A DNA stretch of 64,000 nucleotides from NCBI GenBank assembly GCA_001595385.3, contig LVEI03000001.1, forward strand, positions 682,001 through 746,000. Direction: 5' to 3'. A model generated the notes under the pieces. The model worked only from the letters and a program-made list of their open reading frames with translations, was not told where the DNA came from and did no database searches. This document shows, piece by piece, positions 48,421-57,208 of the stretch. The first letter of the stretch is position 1. Each line of letters begins with the position of its first letter. Source of the DNA: Deltaproteobacteria bacterium GWC2_55_46. GTDB lineage: Bacteria; Desulfobacterota; GWC2-55-46. Position numbers and translations under genes: made by a program.

Positions 48421-49953
48421 TCAGAGGAGCGGCTTCCCGGTCATCTCCGCAGGCTGAGTCAGTCCCATCAACTTCAATACCGTCGGCGCCACGTCCTGAA
48501 GCCCGCCGCCATTGAGTTTCACGCCTTTCATGGAGTCGTCTATCAGGATGAACGGGACCAGGTTCGTGGTATGGGCTGTCTGCGGCTCGCGCGAAGCCGG
48601 GTCTATCATCTGCTCGGCATTGCCGTGGTCAGCGGTGATGATAACGGCCCATCCACCGGCAAGGGCTGCCTCCGTTACCATGCCTATGGCCTTATCGACC
48701 GCCTCGCAACCCTTTACGGCGGCCTCGAGCACGCCGGTGTGGCCTACCATGTCCCCATTCGCGAAGTTCATGAGCATGAAGGAATAGCCCCCCCGCCCTA
48801 TCTTCTCAACGGCTGCCTCGGCTATCTCTACGGCCCTCATCTCAGGCTTCAAGTCATAGGTGGGCACGTCCTTTACGGAGGGTATCAGGAGCCTGTCCTC
48901 TCCCGTAAAGGGCTCTTCCCTGCCCGCGTTGAAAAAGAAGGTTACGTGGGCGTACTTCTCGGTCTCTGATGTCCTGAACTGCCTCAAGCCGTTCCTGCTC
49001 AAGACCTCTGCGAATATATTCTCAAGCCCCTGCGGCTTGAACAGCACAGGCAATTTGAGCCTGGATTCGTACTCCGTCATGCAGACGAACCTTGAGAGGG
49101 CCGGCCTCCTCTGCCTTTCAAAGCCGTCAAACCCGTCAAGGACAAAGGCCCTTGTTATCTCACGCGCCCTGTCGGCCCTGAAGTTGAAAAAGAGGATCCC
49201 GTCCCCGTCCGATATCGCGCCTGAAGGCGTCCCGCTGTCTTGCAAGACCGTCGGCATTACAAACTCGTCCGTCTCGCCCCTTGAGTAGGCGTCCTTTACC
49301 GCCTGCACAGGGTCTATGGCAGATAAGCCCGCCGCGCCGGTCATAGCGTCGTAGGCCTTCCTGACCCGCTCCCACCTGTTGTCCCGGTCCATGGCATAGT
49401 ACCTGCCTGAAACAGTCGCTACCCTCGCAGGCGAGCCGGTATCCTTCAGATACTTTACCAGCTTTTCCATATACCCCGCCCCGCTCGACGGCGGCGTGTC
49501 CCTGCCGTCGAGGAAGGCGTGGATGAATATCCTCTCAAGCCCCGTTCTTTTGAATATATCGAGGAGGCCGAAGAGGTGTTCGATGTGGCTATGGACCCCG
49601 CCGTCGGAGACAAGGCCGGGCAGGTGCAGGGCCGCGCCCCGTTCCTTAAGCGTTCTTGCCAATTCGCCTATAAGCGGATGCCTTTCAAGCTCGCCGTCCT
49701 TTATCGACTTCGTTATCCTGACAAGCTCCTGGTAGACGATCCTTCCGGCGCCCATGGTAAGGTGGCCGACCTCGGAGTTCCCCATCTGCCCTTCAGGCAG
49801 CCCCACAGAGAGGCCAGAGGTGTCGATGGCGGCAGCGGGATACTCTTTCGATAGACGGTTATAGTTGGGGGTTGAGGCGATAAGGGTGGCGTTCCCGTCC
49901 TTGTCAGGGTTTATGCCCCACCCATCGAGCACTATAAGGCAGACCTTCTTCAC
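48421..49953 (-). CDS. gpmI: cofactor-independent phosphoglycerate mutase (GpmI)
   Basis: Interconverts 3- and 2-phosphoglycerate, needs Mn. 510 aa. Landmarks: CLIVLDGWGINPDKDGNATL with metal-binding Asp, the phosphoserine region GQMGNSEVGHLTMGAGRIVY, SDGGVHSHIEHLFGLL, FLDGRDTPPSSGAGY, FNFRADRARE, and metal sites FANGDMVGHTG and ITADHGNAEQM. Last gene of nadD-rsfS-rlmH-lapAB-gpmI on the minus strand, 24 bp after the TPR gene. Confidence 0.97.
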   Translation of the reverse strand: MKKVCLIVLDGWGINPDKDGNATLIASTPNYNRLSKEYPAAAIDTSGLSVGLPEGQMGNSEVGHLTMGAGRIVYQELVRITKSIKDGELERHPLIGELARTLKERGAALHLPGLVSDGGVHSHIEHLFGLLDIFKRTGLERIFIHAFLDGRDTPPSSGAGYMEKLVKYLKDTGSPARVATVSGRYYAMDRDNRWERVRKAYDAMTGAAGLSAIDPVQAVKDAYSRGETDEFVMPTVLQDSGTPSGAISDGDGILFFNFRADRAREITRAFVLDGFDGFERQRRPALSRFVCMTEYESRLKLPVLFKPQGLENIFAEVLSRNGLRQFRTSETEKYAHVTFFFNAGREEPFTGEDRLLIPSVKDVPTYDLKPEMRAVEIAEAAVEKIGRGGYSFMLMNFANGDMVGHTGVLEAAVKGCEAVDKAIGMVTEAALAGGWAVIITADHGNAEQMIDPASREPQTAHTTNLVPFILIDDSMKGVKLNGGGLQDVAPTVLKLMGLTQPAEMTGKPLL

Positions 49954-49977
49954 GCATCGGTTCTCCGGGTATTTTTT

Positions 49978-51321
49978 TCAGAAGAGCTTTCTTAAGGCAG
50001 GGGCCTTGAGCTGACCTTGAATGCCCCTCATCGCGAGCGTATCCCACTGCCCGCATGAATGGCACCTCGCCGACCATGAGACGGTATCCATGCCGCACGC
50101 AGAACACTTGAAGCGGGGGCCGTACTCCCTGTCGAGGCCGAGGGCCTTGTGGAAGAGGTGGGCGGCCCTCCCGCCCTGCTTGCGCCTGAGGTACGCCTCA
50201 CCAAGGAGCACCGAGTGATAGAAGCCATCCTCGCCTTCGGTCTGCAGCCTCTCAAGCTCTTCTATGGCGTTGTCGACCATCTCAAGCCTCAGGTATAGCC
50301 TCGCGAGCAGGAGCCTCAGGTTCAGTCCGTTCTGGTGCGTGAGTATCTCCCTGTTATACCTCTCAAGTATCCTTTCGGGGGCCGATTCCCTGATACAGAG
50401 GTCCTCGAGCCGGAGCATGAGCGCCTCCGGGTTCGGGAACTTTTGTATGGCCTTCTCCCAGACCTTGGCCGCGTTCGCGGTGTTCCCCTGCTTGTCGAGC
50501 ACATCTCCCAGAAGGATATGGCCTGGGAGGAAGCTCTCCTCGTTCTTCAATACCTCTTTGAGCTTTATAAGGGCCTCAGCGAGCCTGCCTTCGGCCGATG
50601 ACTGGCACGCAGATTCATATTGAAGCCCGGCAAGAAGCTTTTTCTCCTTCTTCCTCGACTCCTCGTTTCTCTCCGAATCTATGACGCTTCTCTGGAGCGC
50701 CGACGCCTCAGCCCATGACCCGTCCTCGATCTTCCGGTCCCTGAGCCTCCTGAGGGCGTGGAGGTTCCTGGGGTCGAGCCTTATGACGTCTTCGAGCGCC
50801 TTGGCCGCCTTCTGAAGGTCACCGGACTCAGAGGCGCACCTCGCAAGGGAGATCAATATGCCGATGGAGGAAGGGTTGGCTGCAAAGCCGTTCTCCAGTA
50901 CGCTTACCGCCTCTTTGGGCCTGTCCTCCCTCATATAGGTCTCAGCGATGCTTATGATAACGCCGGTATCGTTCGGCTTTGCCCTGTGGGCCTTCTCCAT
51001 AAGCTCCCTCGCGGAAGAGGTATCGCCCTTTACCTGTAGTTCCGCGCCCTTCCTGTAGTTCTCGTCCGCCTGGACAAGGAGCTTTTTCTCCTTCCTCTCC
51101 TTCATCTCTTTCCAGGCCCTTCGCGCGTCCGCGAGAATGGAGTTGAGGACCGCCAGCGCCACGCCGGAAATAAAACCGAAGAAAAGGAGGAGCGTGGACG
51201 GGAGCACGTAAGTGCGATCCCGCGTGACCACGAATGTCATCGTGCCTGGGTTCTGGGTATGGAGATAGAAGAAGACCCCGAGGATGAAGATAATAAAGAC
51301 GAGAAGGACCTTGGTATACAT
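49978..51321 (-). CDS. LapA-LapB fusion: membrane TPR protein with rubredoxin-type metal site
   Basis: 447 aa from 51321 (MYTKVLLVFIIFILGVFFYL). Residues 1-75 are a LapA (DUF1049) domain with two membrane helices (VLLVFIIFILGVFFYLHTQN; LPSTLLLFFGFISGVALAVL). Then follow TPR repeats (about 95-400) and a C-terminal CSACG...CHSCG rubredoxin-like metal site (about 413-432), the LapB/YciM architecture. LapB controls LpxC turnover and LPS assembly at the inner membrane. In enterobacteria LapA and LapB are separate adjacent genes; here they are one protein. Confidence 0.85.
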   Translation of the reverse strand: MYTKVLLVFIIFILGVFFYLHTQNPGTMTFVVTRDRTYVLPSTLLLFFGFISGVALAVLNSILADARRAWKEMKERKEKKLLVQADENYRKGAELQVKGDTSSARELMEKAHRAKPNDTGVIISIAETYMREDRPKEAVSVLENGFAANPSSIGILISLARCASESGDLQKAAKALEDVIRLDPRNLHALRRLRDRKIEDGSWAEASALQRSVIDSERNEESRKKEKKLLAGLQYESACQSSAEGRLAEALIKLKEVLKNEESFLPGHILLGDVLDKQGNTANAAKVWEKAIQKFPNPEALMLRLEDLCIRESAPERILERYNREILTHQNGLNLRLLLARLYLRLEMVDNAIEELERLQTEGEDGFYHSVLLGEAYLRRKQGGRAAHLFHKALGLDREYGPRFKCSACGMDTVSWSARCHSCGQWDTLAMRGIQGQLKAPALRKLF

Positions 51322-51346
51322 CGAAAACCCGCGCTTTTGAATTTTG

Positions 51347-51817
51347 TCAGTGCGAATACGGCTCGTTGCCCAATATGGTAAAGGCCCTGTAGACCTGCTC
51401 ATACAGGACCAGTCTCGCGAGGTCGTGCGGCAGGGTCATCGGCGAAAGGGAGAGCAGCTCGTCGGAAGCATCGTAGACATCATTGTGAAGGCCATACGCC
51501 CCGCCTACTATGAACACGAGCCGCTTTCTCCCTGAATTCAGGAGCCCCTGCATGAACTTCGCGAGCTGAGACGAGGTCATCTGCCTGCCTGTGTCGGAGA
51601 GTACCACGACAAAGTCGCCTGGAGAGAGCTTCGTGAGGACCCTCCGGCCTTCGCTCCGAAGGACCTCCTCCCTGGGCGTCTTGGGTGTGGCCGGCTCGTC
51701 TTTCACCTCGGCCACTTCTACAGGGGCGTACCTTTTTATCCTCTTGAGGTACTCTGAGGCCGCTTCCCCCACCCCCGCCTTTTTGACCTGCCCCACGCAG
51801 ATGAAGCATATCTTCAT
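51347..51817 (-). CDS. rlmH: 23S rRNA pseudouridine-1915 N3-methyltransferase (RlmH)
   Basis: SPOUT methyltransferase acting on assembled 70S ribosomes. 156 aa, standard length. Landmarks: ICFICVGQVKKAGVGEAASE, FVVVLSDTGRQMTSSQLAKF, KRLVFIVGGAYGLHNDVY, and LSLSPMTLPHDLARLVLYEQ ending YRAFTILGNEPYSH, the typical C-terminus. Starts 7 bp after rsfS. Confidence 0.96.
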   Translation of the reverse strand: MKICFICVGQVKKAGVGEAASEYLKRIKRYAPVEVAEVKDEPATPKTPREEVLRSEGRRVLTKLSPGDFVVVLSDTGRQMTSSQLAKFMQGLLNSGRKRLVFIVGGAYGLHNDVYDASDELLSLSPMTLPHDLARLVLYEQVYRAFTILGNEPYSH

Positions 51818-51824
51818 CTAAGGC

Positions 51825-52256
51825 CTATGAGCCCTTTTTCTTCGGGGCCGGCTTGGCCGGCTTGGCCGCCTTTGCGGGTTTTGCGGCAGCAGCCTTCTTC
51901 GGCTTATCGGCGACCTCTGTTGCCGGGGCCTCCGCCCACAACCCCTCAAGGTCGTAGAACGTCCTGGCGTGCTCAAGGAAGATATGGACGACTACGTCGA
52001 TATAATCGATGAGCGCCCACTTGCCGCCTGTGACGCCTTCCGTCCCGATGGGCCTCTCGCCCTGCTTTTTAAGCCCATCCTCTATCGAAGAGGCTATCGC
52101 CTGCACCTGTCTTTCAGACTCGGCGCTGCATACGACGAGGTAGTCGGAGACGCTGGAGAGCTTCTTTATATTCAGTATTACGATCTTCTCGGCCTTTTTG
52201 TCGAGCGCGTACTTCGCTATCTCGAGCGCCTTCTTTTTCGGTTCCAGTTTCGCCAC
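51825..52256 (-). CDS. rsfS: ribosome silencing factor RsfS
   Basis: Binds ribosomal protein L14 and blocks subunit joining. 143 aa: ALDKKAEKIVILNIKKLSSV, SDYLVVCSAESERQVQAIAS, KWALIDYIDVVVHIFLEHAR and FYDLEGLW are family hallmarks. The C-terminal 30 residues are an Ala/Lys/Pro-rich tail (KKAAAAKPAKAAKPAKPAPK) not found in most relatives. 12 bp after nadD. Confidence 0.95.
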   Translation of the reverse strand: MAKLEPKKKALEIAKYALDKKAEKIVILNIKKLSSVSDYLVVCSAESERQVQAIASSIEDGLKKQGERPIGTEGVTGGKWALIDYIDVVVHIFLEHARTFYDLEGLWAEAPATEVADKPKKAAAAKPAKAAKPAKPAPKKKGS

Positions 52257-52268
52257 TCCTTTGGTGCC

Positions 52269-52910
52269 TTATTTATAAAGCCCGTGAGACTCTATGAGCC
52301 GAGCCGCAACATCCGGCAGCAGATACCTTATCGAAAGCCCCTTTTGCACCTTGCACCTTATATCCGACGAAGAGATGTCCAGCATGGTCGTATTCAGATA
52401 AGTGATAGAATTCCCGTCGGAATTGACGTAAGAGCCGGTTTGAGAATCATACCAGAACTTGCGGGCCACTTCAACCGGCAGGGCCTCTCCCGGTTTTTTG
52501 GCCGGGTAGTGCGGCCTCTGTACCACGACGAAACTCGCAAGTTTAAGCAGCTCCTCGTATTCGCACCAGGTAGTTATCTCGTTAAACGAATCGTTGCCGA
52601 TTATGAGGCTAACCTTTGCGGAAGGCCTTTGTCTCGTAAGCTCCCTGACGGTATCGATGGTAAACGACCTTCCACCCCGCCTGATCTCGATATCCGACAG
52701 CTCGAAGGCGGGGTTGCCTTCGATTGCGGCCTTGACCATCTCGAAACGCAGCTCCGGCGGCGTGAGGGCCTCTTCGGGCTTATGAGGGGTTACGCAGGCC
52801 GGGATAAAGACGACCTTGTCGAAAAGACAAGCCTCCCTGGCCTCCTCCGCTATCCTCAGGTGGCCGAAGTGTATGGGGTTGAAGGTGCCTCCAAGGACGG
52901 CTATGCGCAT
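52269..52910 (-). CDS. nadD: nicotinate-nucleotide adenylyltransferase (NadD)
   Basis: NAD synthesis enzyme. Start at 52910 (MRIAVLGGTFNPIHFGHLRI) contains the nucleotidyltransferase GGTFNPIHFGH motif; an ATG six codons upstream is possible. Further landmarks: VVFIPACVTPHKPEE, SFTIDTVRELTRQRP, SLIIGNDSFNEITTW, LDISSSDIRCKVQKGLSIRY. 213 aa. Heads the nadD-rsfS-rlmH order common in bacteria. Confidence 0.95.
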   Translation of the reverse strand: MRIAVLGGTFNPIHFGHLRIAEEAREACLFDKVVFIPACVTPHKPEEALTPPELRFEMVKAAIEGNPAFELSDIEIRRGGRSFTIDTVRELTRQRPSAKVSLIIGNDSFNEITTWCEYEELLKLASFVVVQRPHYPAKKPGEALPVEVARKFWYDSQTGSYVNSDGNSITYLNTTMLDISSSDIRCKVQKGLSIRYLLPDVAARLIESHGLYK

Positions 52911-53051
52911 CAGTTTTCCATTTTCCATCCATGTGAATTGAGAGCTAATGCTATCCCAGAGGGATAATCCGTGTCAACCCTTAAGGCCGAAGCTTGAGCC
53001 CTTCCATTTCCATACCGCATATAGTAAACTTTCTGAAAGGAGTTTTATCCA

Positions 53052-54383
53052 ATGGAAATGGAGCTTTTCAGCAGCCCTGAAAAGGGAGGATTGGACCCCT
53101 CGCCGCTTGCGGACAGGATGAGGCCCGCCAACCTTGAAGGGTTCGTCGGCCAGGAGCACCTTCTTGGAGAGGGAAAGCTCCTGGACAGGGTCATAAAGAA
53201 AGGGGACCACCCTTCCCTTATACTCTGGGGGCCGCCGGGCACGGGAAAGACCACGCTCGCCAGGATCGTCGCCGAGGCGTCGAAGGCCGAGTTCGTCGAG
53301 TTCTCCGCGGTACTCTCCGGGGTAAAGGAGATAAGGGAGGTCATAAAGATAGCGAAGGACAACCTCATGCGCGGCAGGAAGACGGTCCTGTTCGTAGACG
53401 AGATACACAGGTTCAACAAGGCACAGCAGGACGCCTTCCTCCATAGCGTTGAGGACGGCACCATAACGCTCATCGGCGCAACGACCGAGAACCCCTCCTT
53501 CGAGGTGAACGCGCCGCTCCTTTCCCGGTGCAAGGTGCTGGTGCTCGAATCTCTATCCCCTGACGGGCTTAAAAAGATAATGGCGCGCGCCATGGAAGAT
53601 AAGGAACGGGGCCTTGGCTCATTGGAGGCCAGGCTCGACGATGGCGTGCTCGATTTCATCTCCGATGCTTCGGCAGGGGACGCGAGGACCGTTTTGAACG
53701 CCCTTGAGGCTTCTTACATGCTGACAGAGCCTGATAAAGATGGCGTAAGGCATGTGACCCTTGAGGCCGCGACAGAGGCGATGCAGACAAAGGCCCTCTT
53801 CTATGACAAATCAGGCGAGGAGCACTACAATGTCATCTCTGCCTTCATAAAATCGATGCGCGGGAGCGACCCTCAAGCAGCCCTTTACTGGCTCGCCAGG
53901 ATGGTGGAGGCGGGGGAGGAGCCTCTCTTCATAGCCCGGCGAATGGTGATCTTCGCCTCCGAGGACGTCGGCAACGCCGACCCCAACGCGCTCCGCGTGG
54001 CCATAAACGTTAAAGATGCCGTCGATTTCATCGGCATGCCGGAGGGTTGGATCCCTCTTGCGCAAGGGGTCACGTATCTCGCGACCGCGCCAAAGTCGAA
54101 CGCCTCGTATATGGCCTACATTGAGGCGGCGGACGACGTAAAAAAGCACGGCGCGCTAAGCGTCCCCCTTCATATAAGGAACGCTCCTGCGAAGCTCATG
54201 AAAGGCCTCGGCTACGGAAAGGGCTACAGGTACCCGCACAGCTACAAGGACGCGGAGGTGGAGCAGGACTACCTGCCCGATAGCCTCAAGGGACGGGAGT
54301 ACTACAAGCCCAATGAACGGGGCTATGAAAAGGAAATAGCGGAGAGGATGAAACAATGGGAGTTAAAAAAGAGAAGGAAATGA
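53052..54383 (+). CDS. rarA: replication-associated recombination protein A (RarA/MgsA)
   Basis: AAA+ ATPase acting at stalled forks. 443 aa: PLADRMRPANLEGFVGQEHL, Walker A LWGPPGTGKTTLAR, Walker B TVLFVDEIHRFNKAQQD, sensor LIGATTENPSFEVN, and the C-terminal tetramerisation part (FYDKSGEEHYNVISAFIKSM, RMVIFASEDVGNADP, YRYPHSYKD). Starts after AAAGGAG. Its TGA overlaps the start of the ACT-domain gene. Confidence 0.96.
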   Translation: MEMELFSSPEKGGLDPSPLADRMRPANLEGFVGQEHLLGEGKLLDRVIKKGDHPSLILWGPPGTGKTTLARIVAEASKAEFVEFSAVLSGVKEIREVIKIAKDNLMRGRKTVLFVDEIHRFNKAQQDAFLHSVEDGTITLIGATTENPSFEVNAPLLSRCKVLVLESLSPDGLKKIMARAMEDKERGLGSLEARLDDGVLDFISDASAGDARTVLNALEASYMLTEPDKDGVRHVTLEAATEAMQTKALFYDKSGEEHYNVISAFIKSMRGSDPQAALYWLARMVEAGEEPLFIARRMVIFASEDVGNADPNALRVAINVKDAVDFIGMPEGWIPLAQGVTYLATAPKSNASYMAYIEAADDVKKHGALSVPLHIRNAPAKLMKGLGYGKGYRYPHSYKDAEVEQDYLPDSLKGREYYKPNERGYEKEIAERMKQWELKKRRK

Positions 54384-54910
54384 AAAGGTTCGCCCTTTCG
54401 GCAATAGGGCGGGACAGGCCCGGCATCATCGCCGCCGTGACAAAGGCGCTCTACGAGCACGATTGCAATATCGAAGACTCCAGCATGACCGCCATTGAAG
54501 ACGAGTTCTCGATAATCCTCATCATGTCCATGCCCGCTGAAGGCGACGCGGCGGGCCTTGAAAGGTCGCTCCGCCGGATAGAAGATGAGATGGGCCTCTC
54601 CATAAACTTTAACGAGCTTGGGGAACGCGGCGAGGAAGGGCCTCCGGGGAACTGCCTCATCACTGTCCACGGCGCTGACAAAGCCGGGATAGTCTACCTG
54701 ACCGCCGACCTGCTGGCGCGCCTCGGCATAAACATCACCGACCTTGAGACAAAGGTCATCGGAATGCCGCCGGTCTACATAATGCTCATCGAGGCGTATG
54801 TGCCGGAACAGGACAGCCTGCCCGGGCTCGGACAAAGACTCAAAGAACTTGAAAAGACGCTCGGCGTGACCATCACGATAAAGCCGGTCGAAGAGGCCGA
54901 AGTCCTCTGA
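54380..54910 (+). CDS. tandem ACT-domain protein (GcvR-like), copy 1
   Basis: 176 aa from 54380 (MKRFALSAIGRDRPGIIAAV) with two ACT domains: about 1-80 (VTKALYEHDCNIEDSSMTAI, FSIILIMSMP) and 90-176 (CLITVHGADKAGIVYLTADL, GINITDLETKV, YIMLIEAYVP). Relatives include GcvR, which modulates glycine cleavage expression; ligand and partner here are unknown. Overlaps rarA by four bases and is followed 5 bp later by def. Confidence 0.85.
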   Translation: MKRFALSAIGRDRPGIIAAVTKALYEHDCNIEDSSMTAIEDEFSIILIMSMPAEGDAAGLERSLRRIEDEMGLSINFNELGERGEEGPPGNCLITVHGADKAGIVYLTADLLARLGINITDLETKVIGMPPVYIMLIEAYVPEQDSLPGLGQRLKELEKTLGVTITIKPVEEAEVL

Positions 54911-54915
54911 GTACG

Positions 54916-55416
54916 ATGGGACCTTTTGAAATAAGGATATACCCTGACCCGGTGCTAAAAGAGCTCTCAAGCGAGGTCCGGGAAATAGACGCGGGGATAT
55001 CGTCCTTCATCGACCGACTCGTCGCCACCTTGAGGTCGACCCCGGGAGTTGGGCTTGCCGCCCCGCAGGTCGGAGAGCTCCTCAGGATAATCGCCATCGA
55101 CGTCACCCCGAAAAACCCCGGGCACGGACTCATCGTCCTCATCAATCCGGTAATAACCTCCTCTACCGGCATTGAAAAGGTCCGCGAAGGCTGCCTTTCA
55201 GTCCCCGACTACACGGCCAATATCCAGCGGGCCAAAGAGGTCGAGGTCAAGGGGCTTGATAGAGATGGAAAGGAGGTCGCGTACAGCTCAAGCGGTCTTG
55301 AGGCCATAGCCTTCCAGCACGAGATAGACCACCTCGACGGGATCCTCTTCCTGGACAGGATAGCGAACATGAAAAGGGACCTTTTCAGGCGTAAGATAAA
55401 AGGCACTGTGAGCTAA
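54916..55416 (+). CDS. def: peptide deformylase
   Basis: Removes the N-formyl group from nascent proteins. 166 aa with all three metal motifs: GVGLAAPQVG, EGCLSVPDY (Cys ligand) and QHEIDHLDGILF (two His and Glu). Start ATG at 54916 just after the ACT-domain gene. Active enzyme expected. Confidence 0.97.
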   Translation: MGPFEIRIYPDPVLKELSSEVREIDAGISSFIDRLVATLRSTPGVGLAAPQVGELLRIIAIDVTPKNPGHGLIVLINPVITSSTGIEKVREGCLSVPDYTANIQRAKEVEVKGLDRDGKEVAYSSSGLEAIAFQHEIDHLDGILFLDRIANMKRDLFRRKIKGTVS

Positions 55417-55575
55417 GTCACATAATAGATTTAATTATTTTAATAAAAGAAAGGAGTGATGAGCAGAAAAGAGCTGAACATCAACTCGCCTTGTATTCCT
55501 TCCAGTTCTCATTTCAACCTTTATCCCAGCCGCGCCTCCCTCACCTGTGTGTCCTTAAAAAGAAAGGAGCCTTAA

Positions 55576-56085
55576 ATGAAAAGGTTCGCGCTTTTGGCCT
55601 TTGGGGCTAAAAAAAACTGCCTTCCGGCGCTCTACAGGTCGCTCATAAAAAACGGGTGCTCTACGGGAGACTCGCTTATAGCCTCTTTCGGCGAGGAGTT
55701 CGCGGCAGCCGTTGAAGTGCTCGGAAAGGACGGCCAGAGCGTATCAAAGGCGATAAAGGGCATGAAGGGCGCCGTCGCGATAAGGTCGAAGGAGCTTAAG
55801 GAGAAAAAGAGAGCGCCACTCAGCAACCTGCTTATAACCCTTCACGGCCCAAACAGGGAAGAAACCCTGTATGAGCTTTTTATGCTTCTTGAGCGCTCAA
55901 ATGTAGCGGTGAACGGGATGGAGGCCAAGACCGTCGCGGAAGGCACCCTTTTCGCCGCAGCCCTGGAGGCCTGGTGCCCGACAAGGACCGTTCAGAGGAA
56001 GATCAAAAGCGATATATCCGCCCTCGCCAGGTCCTTAGGCCTCAAGGCGAGCGTAAGCCCGACAGAGCCTGTTGACATCTTTTGA
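55576..56085 (+). CDS. tandem ACT-domain protein (GcvR-like), copy 2
   Basis: 169 aa, MKRFALLAFGAKKNCLPALY, organised like the gene at 54380: LYRSLIKNGCSTGDSLIASF and SNLLITLHGPNREETLYELF, NVAVNGMEAKTV. More diverged in the first domain, where the DRPG motif is replaced by KKNC. Own ribosome site AGAAAGGAG; 160 bp gap after def with no other gene. Function unknown, probably regulatory. Confidence 0.78.
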   Translation: MKRFALLAFGAKKNCLPALYRSLIKNGCSTGDSLIASFGEEFAAAVEVLGKDGQSVSKAIKGMKGAVAIRSKELKEKKRAPLSNLLITLHGPNREETLYELFMLLERSNVAVNGMEAKTVAEGTLFAAALEAWCPTRTVQRKIKSDISALARSLGLKASVSPTEPVDIF

Positions 56086-56126
56086 ATGTGGCTGAAAAAA
56101 ATAGCGCCAGGTTCGATTGCCTTTCC

Positions 56127-56159
56127 ATTGTCAACCACATAGATGTTTGAGTTGACAAT
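56127..56159. promoter_or_regulatory. BirA-type biotin operator overlapping the bio promoter
   Basis: Perfect inverted repeat ATTGTCAAC-N15-GTTGACAAT (56127-56135 and 56151-56159), matching the layout of BirA operators (TTGTNAACC-N14-16-GGTTNACAA). The right half includes TTGACA (56152-56157), a consensus -35; TATTCA at 56176-56181 is an 18-bp spaced -10. Bound BirA would block RNA polymerase at bioB. Confidence 0.85.
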
Positions 56160-56215
56160 TATCATTCTCCTATGCTATTCAATTTAAGGTAAATACCTTA
56201 ACCCATGGAAAAAAC

Positions 56216-57202
56216 ATGAAAAAAATACTGGATATCGCGCTTGAGAAAGGGCTCGGGAAAACAGGCCTTTCAACAGACGAGGCCCTTGAGTTTACGAAAC
56301 TGCCGGCATCGTCAATATACGGGATATTAGCGGTCACTGAAAAGGTACGCACAAGCCATAAAGGGGTCGAGGTCAGCCTCTGCTCCATCGTGAACGCCAA
56401 GAGCGGGCTCTGCAAGGAGGACTGCTCCTTTTGCGCCCAGTCTGTGAAGTACTCGACAGGCTCGCCCGAGTACCCAATGGCAGAGGCCTCAAGGCTTGTT
56501 AGCGCGGCCAGGGAGGCCGCATCAAACGGGGCGCGCGAGTTCTCGATAGTAGCGAGCGGTACAAGGATTGAAAAAGACAGGGATATATCCATACTCACCG
56601 ATGCGATAAGGGAGATGCGCCACGAGCTTCCTCTTGAAAGCTGCGCCTCATTGGGGATACTGACTAAAGAGACGCTAAAAAAACTCAAGGAGAGCGGCCT
56701 TGAGAGCTATCACCACAACCTTGAGACCGGCAGGAGCTTCTTCCCCAACGTATGCACGACCCACGATTACGAAGATGATGTGGAGGTGGTGAGGACGGCC
56801 AAGGAGCTTGGGTTCCATGTCTGCTCAGGCGGCATATTCGGCCTCGGCGAGGGCTGGGAGGTACGCGTAGAGCTCCTTTCCACCCTGAGGGAGCTTGAGG
56901 TCGATTCCATCCCGATAAACTTCTTGAACCCCAGGCCCGGCACCCCTCTTGAGGGCGCGGGTTTTCTCACGCCCGTAGAATGCCTCAGGATAATAGCCCT
57001 GGCCCGGCTCATGCTCCCTGAAAGGGACTTGATCGTCTGCGGTGGCAGGCAGGTGAACCTGCGCGACCTTCAGCCGCTCATATTCGCGGCAGGCGCTAAC
57101 GGCATGCTGATAGGCAACTACCTTACCACGCCTGGAAGGGCCCCTGAAGACGACCTCAGGATGCTGGCCGACCTCGGCCTCAAGCCCAAGGGCCATCACT
57201 AA
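56216..57202 (+). CDS. bioB: biotin synthase (BioB)
   Basis: Radical SAM enzyme inserting sulfur into dethiobiotin. 328 aa. SAM cluster motif CKEDCSFC (C-x3-C-x2-C), then AQSVKYSTGSPEYP, ESYHHNLETGRSFFPNVCTT, CSGGIFGLGEGWEVRVELLS, NFLNPRPGTPLEG and CGGRQVNLRDLQP with the Arg ligand to the second cluster. First gene of bioBFHCAD; the start is 57 bp after the operator. Confidence 0.97.
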   Translation: MKKILDIALEKGLGKTGLSTDEALEFTKLPASSIYGILAVTEKVRTSHKGVEVSLCSIVNAKSGLCKEDCSFCAQSVKYSTGSPEYPMAEASRLVSAAREAASNGAREFSIVASGTRIEKDRDISILTDAIREMRHELPLESCASLGILTKETLKKLKESGLESYHHNLETGRSFFPNVCTTHDYEDDVEVVRTAKELGFHVCSGGIFGLGEGWEVRVELLSTLRELEVDSIPINFLNPRPGTPLEGAGFLTPVECLRIIALARLMLPERDLIVCGGRQVNLRDLQPLIFAAGANGMLIGNYLTTPGRAPEDDLRMLADLGLKPKGHH

Positions 57203-57208
57203 TCACCT

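Noticed and set aside
51969-52967. 332-codon frame opposite rsfS and nadD
   Set aside because: Antisense to two conserved genes; composition is not protein-like.
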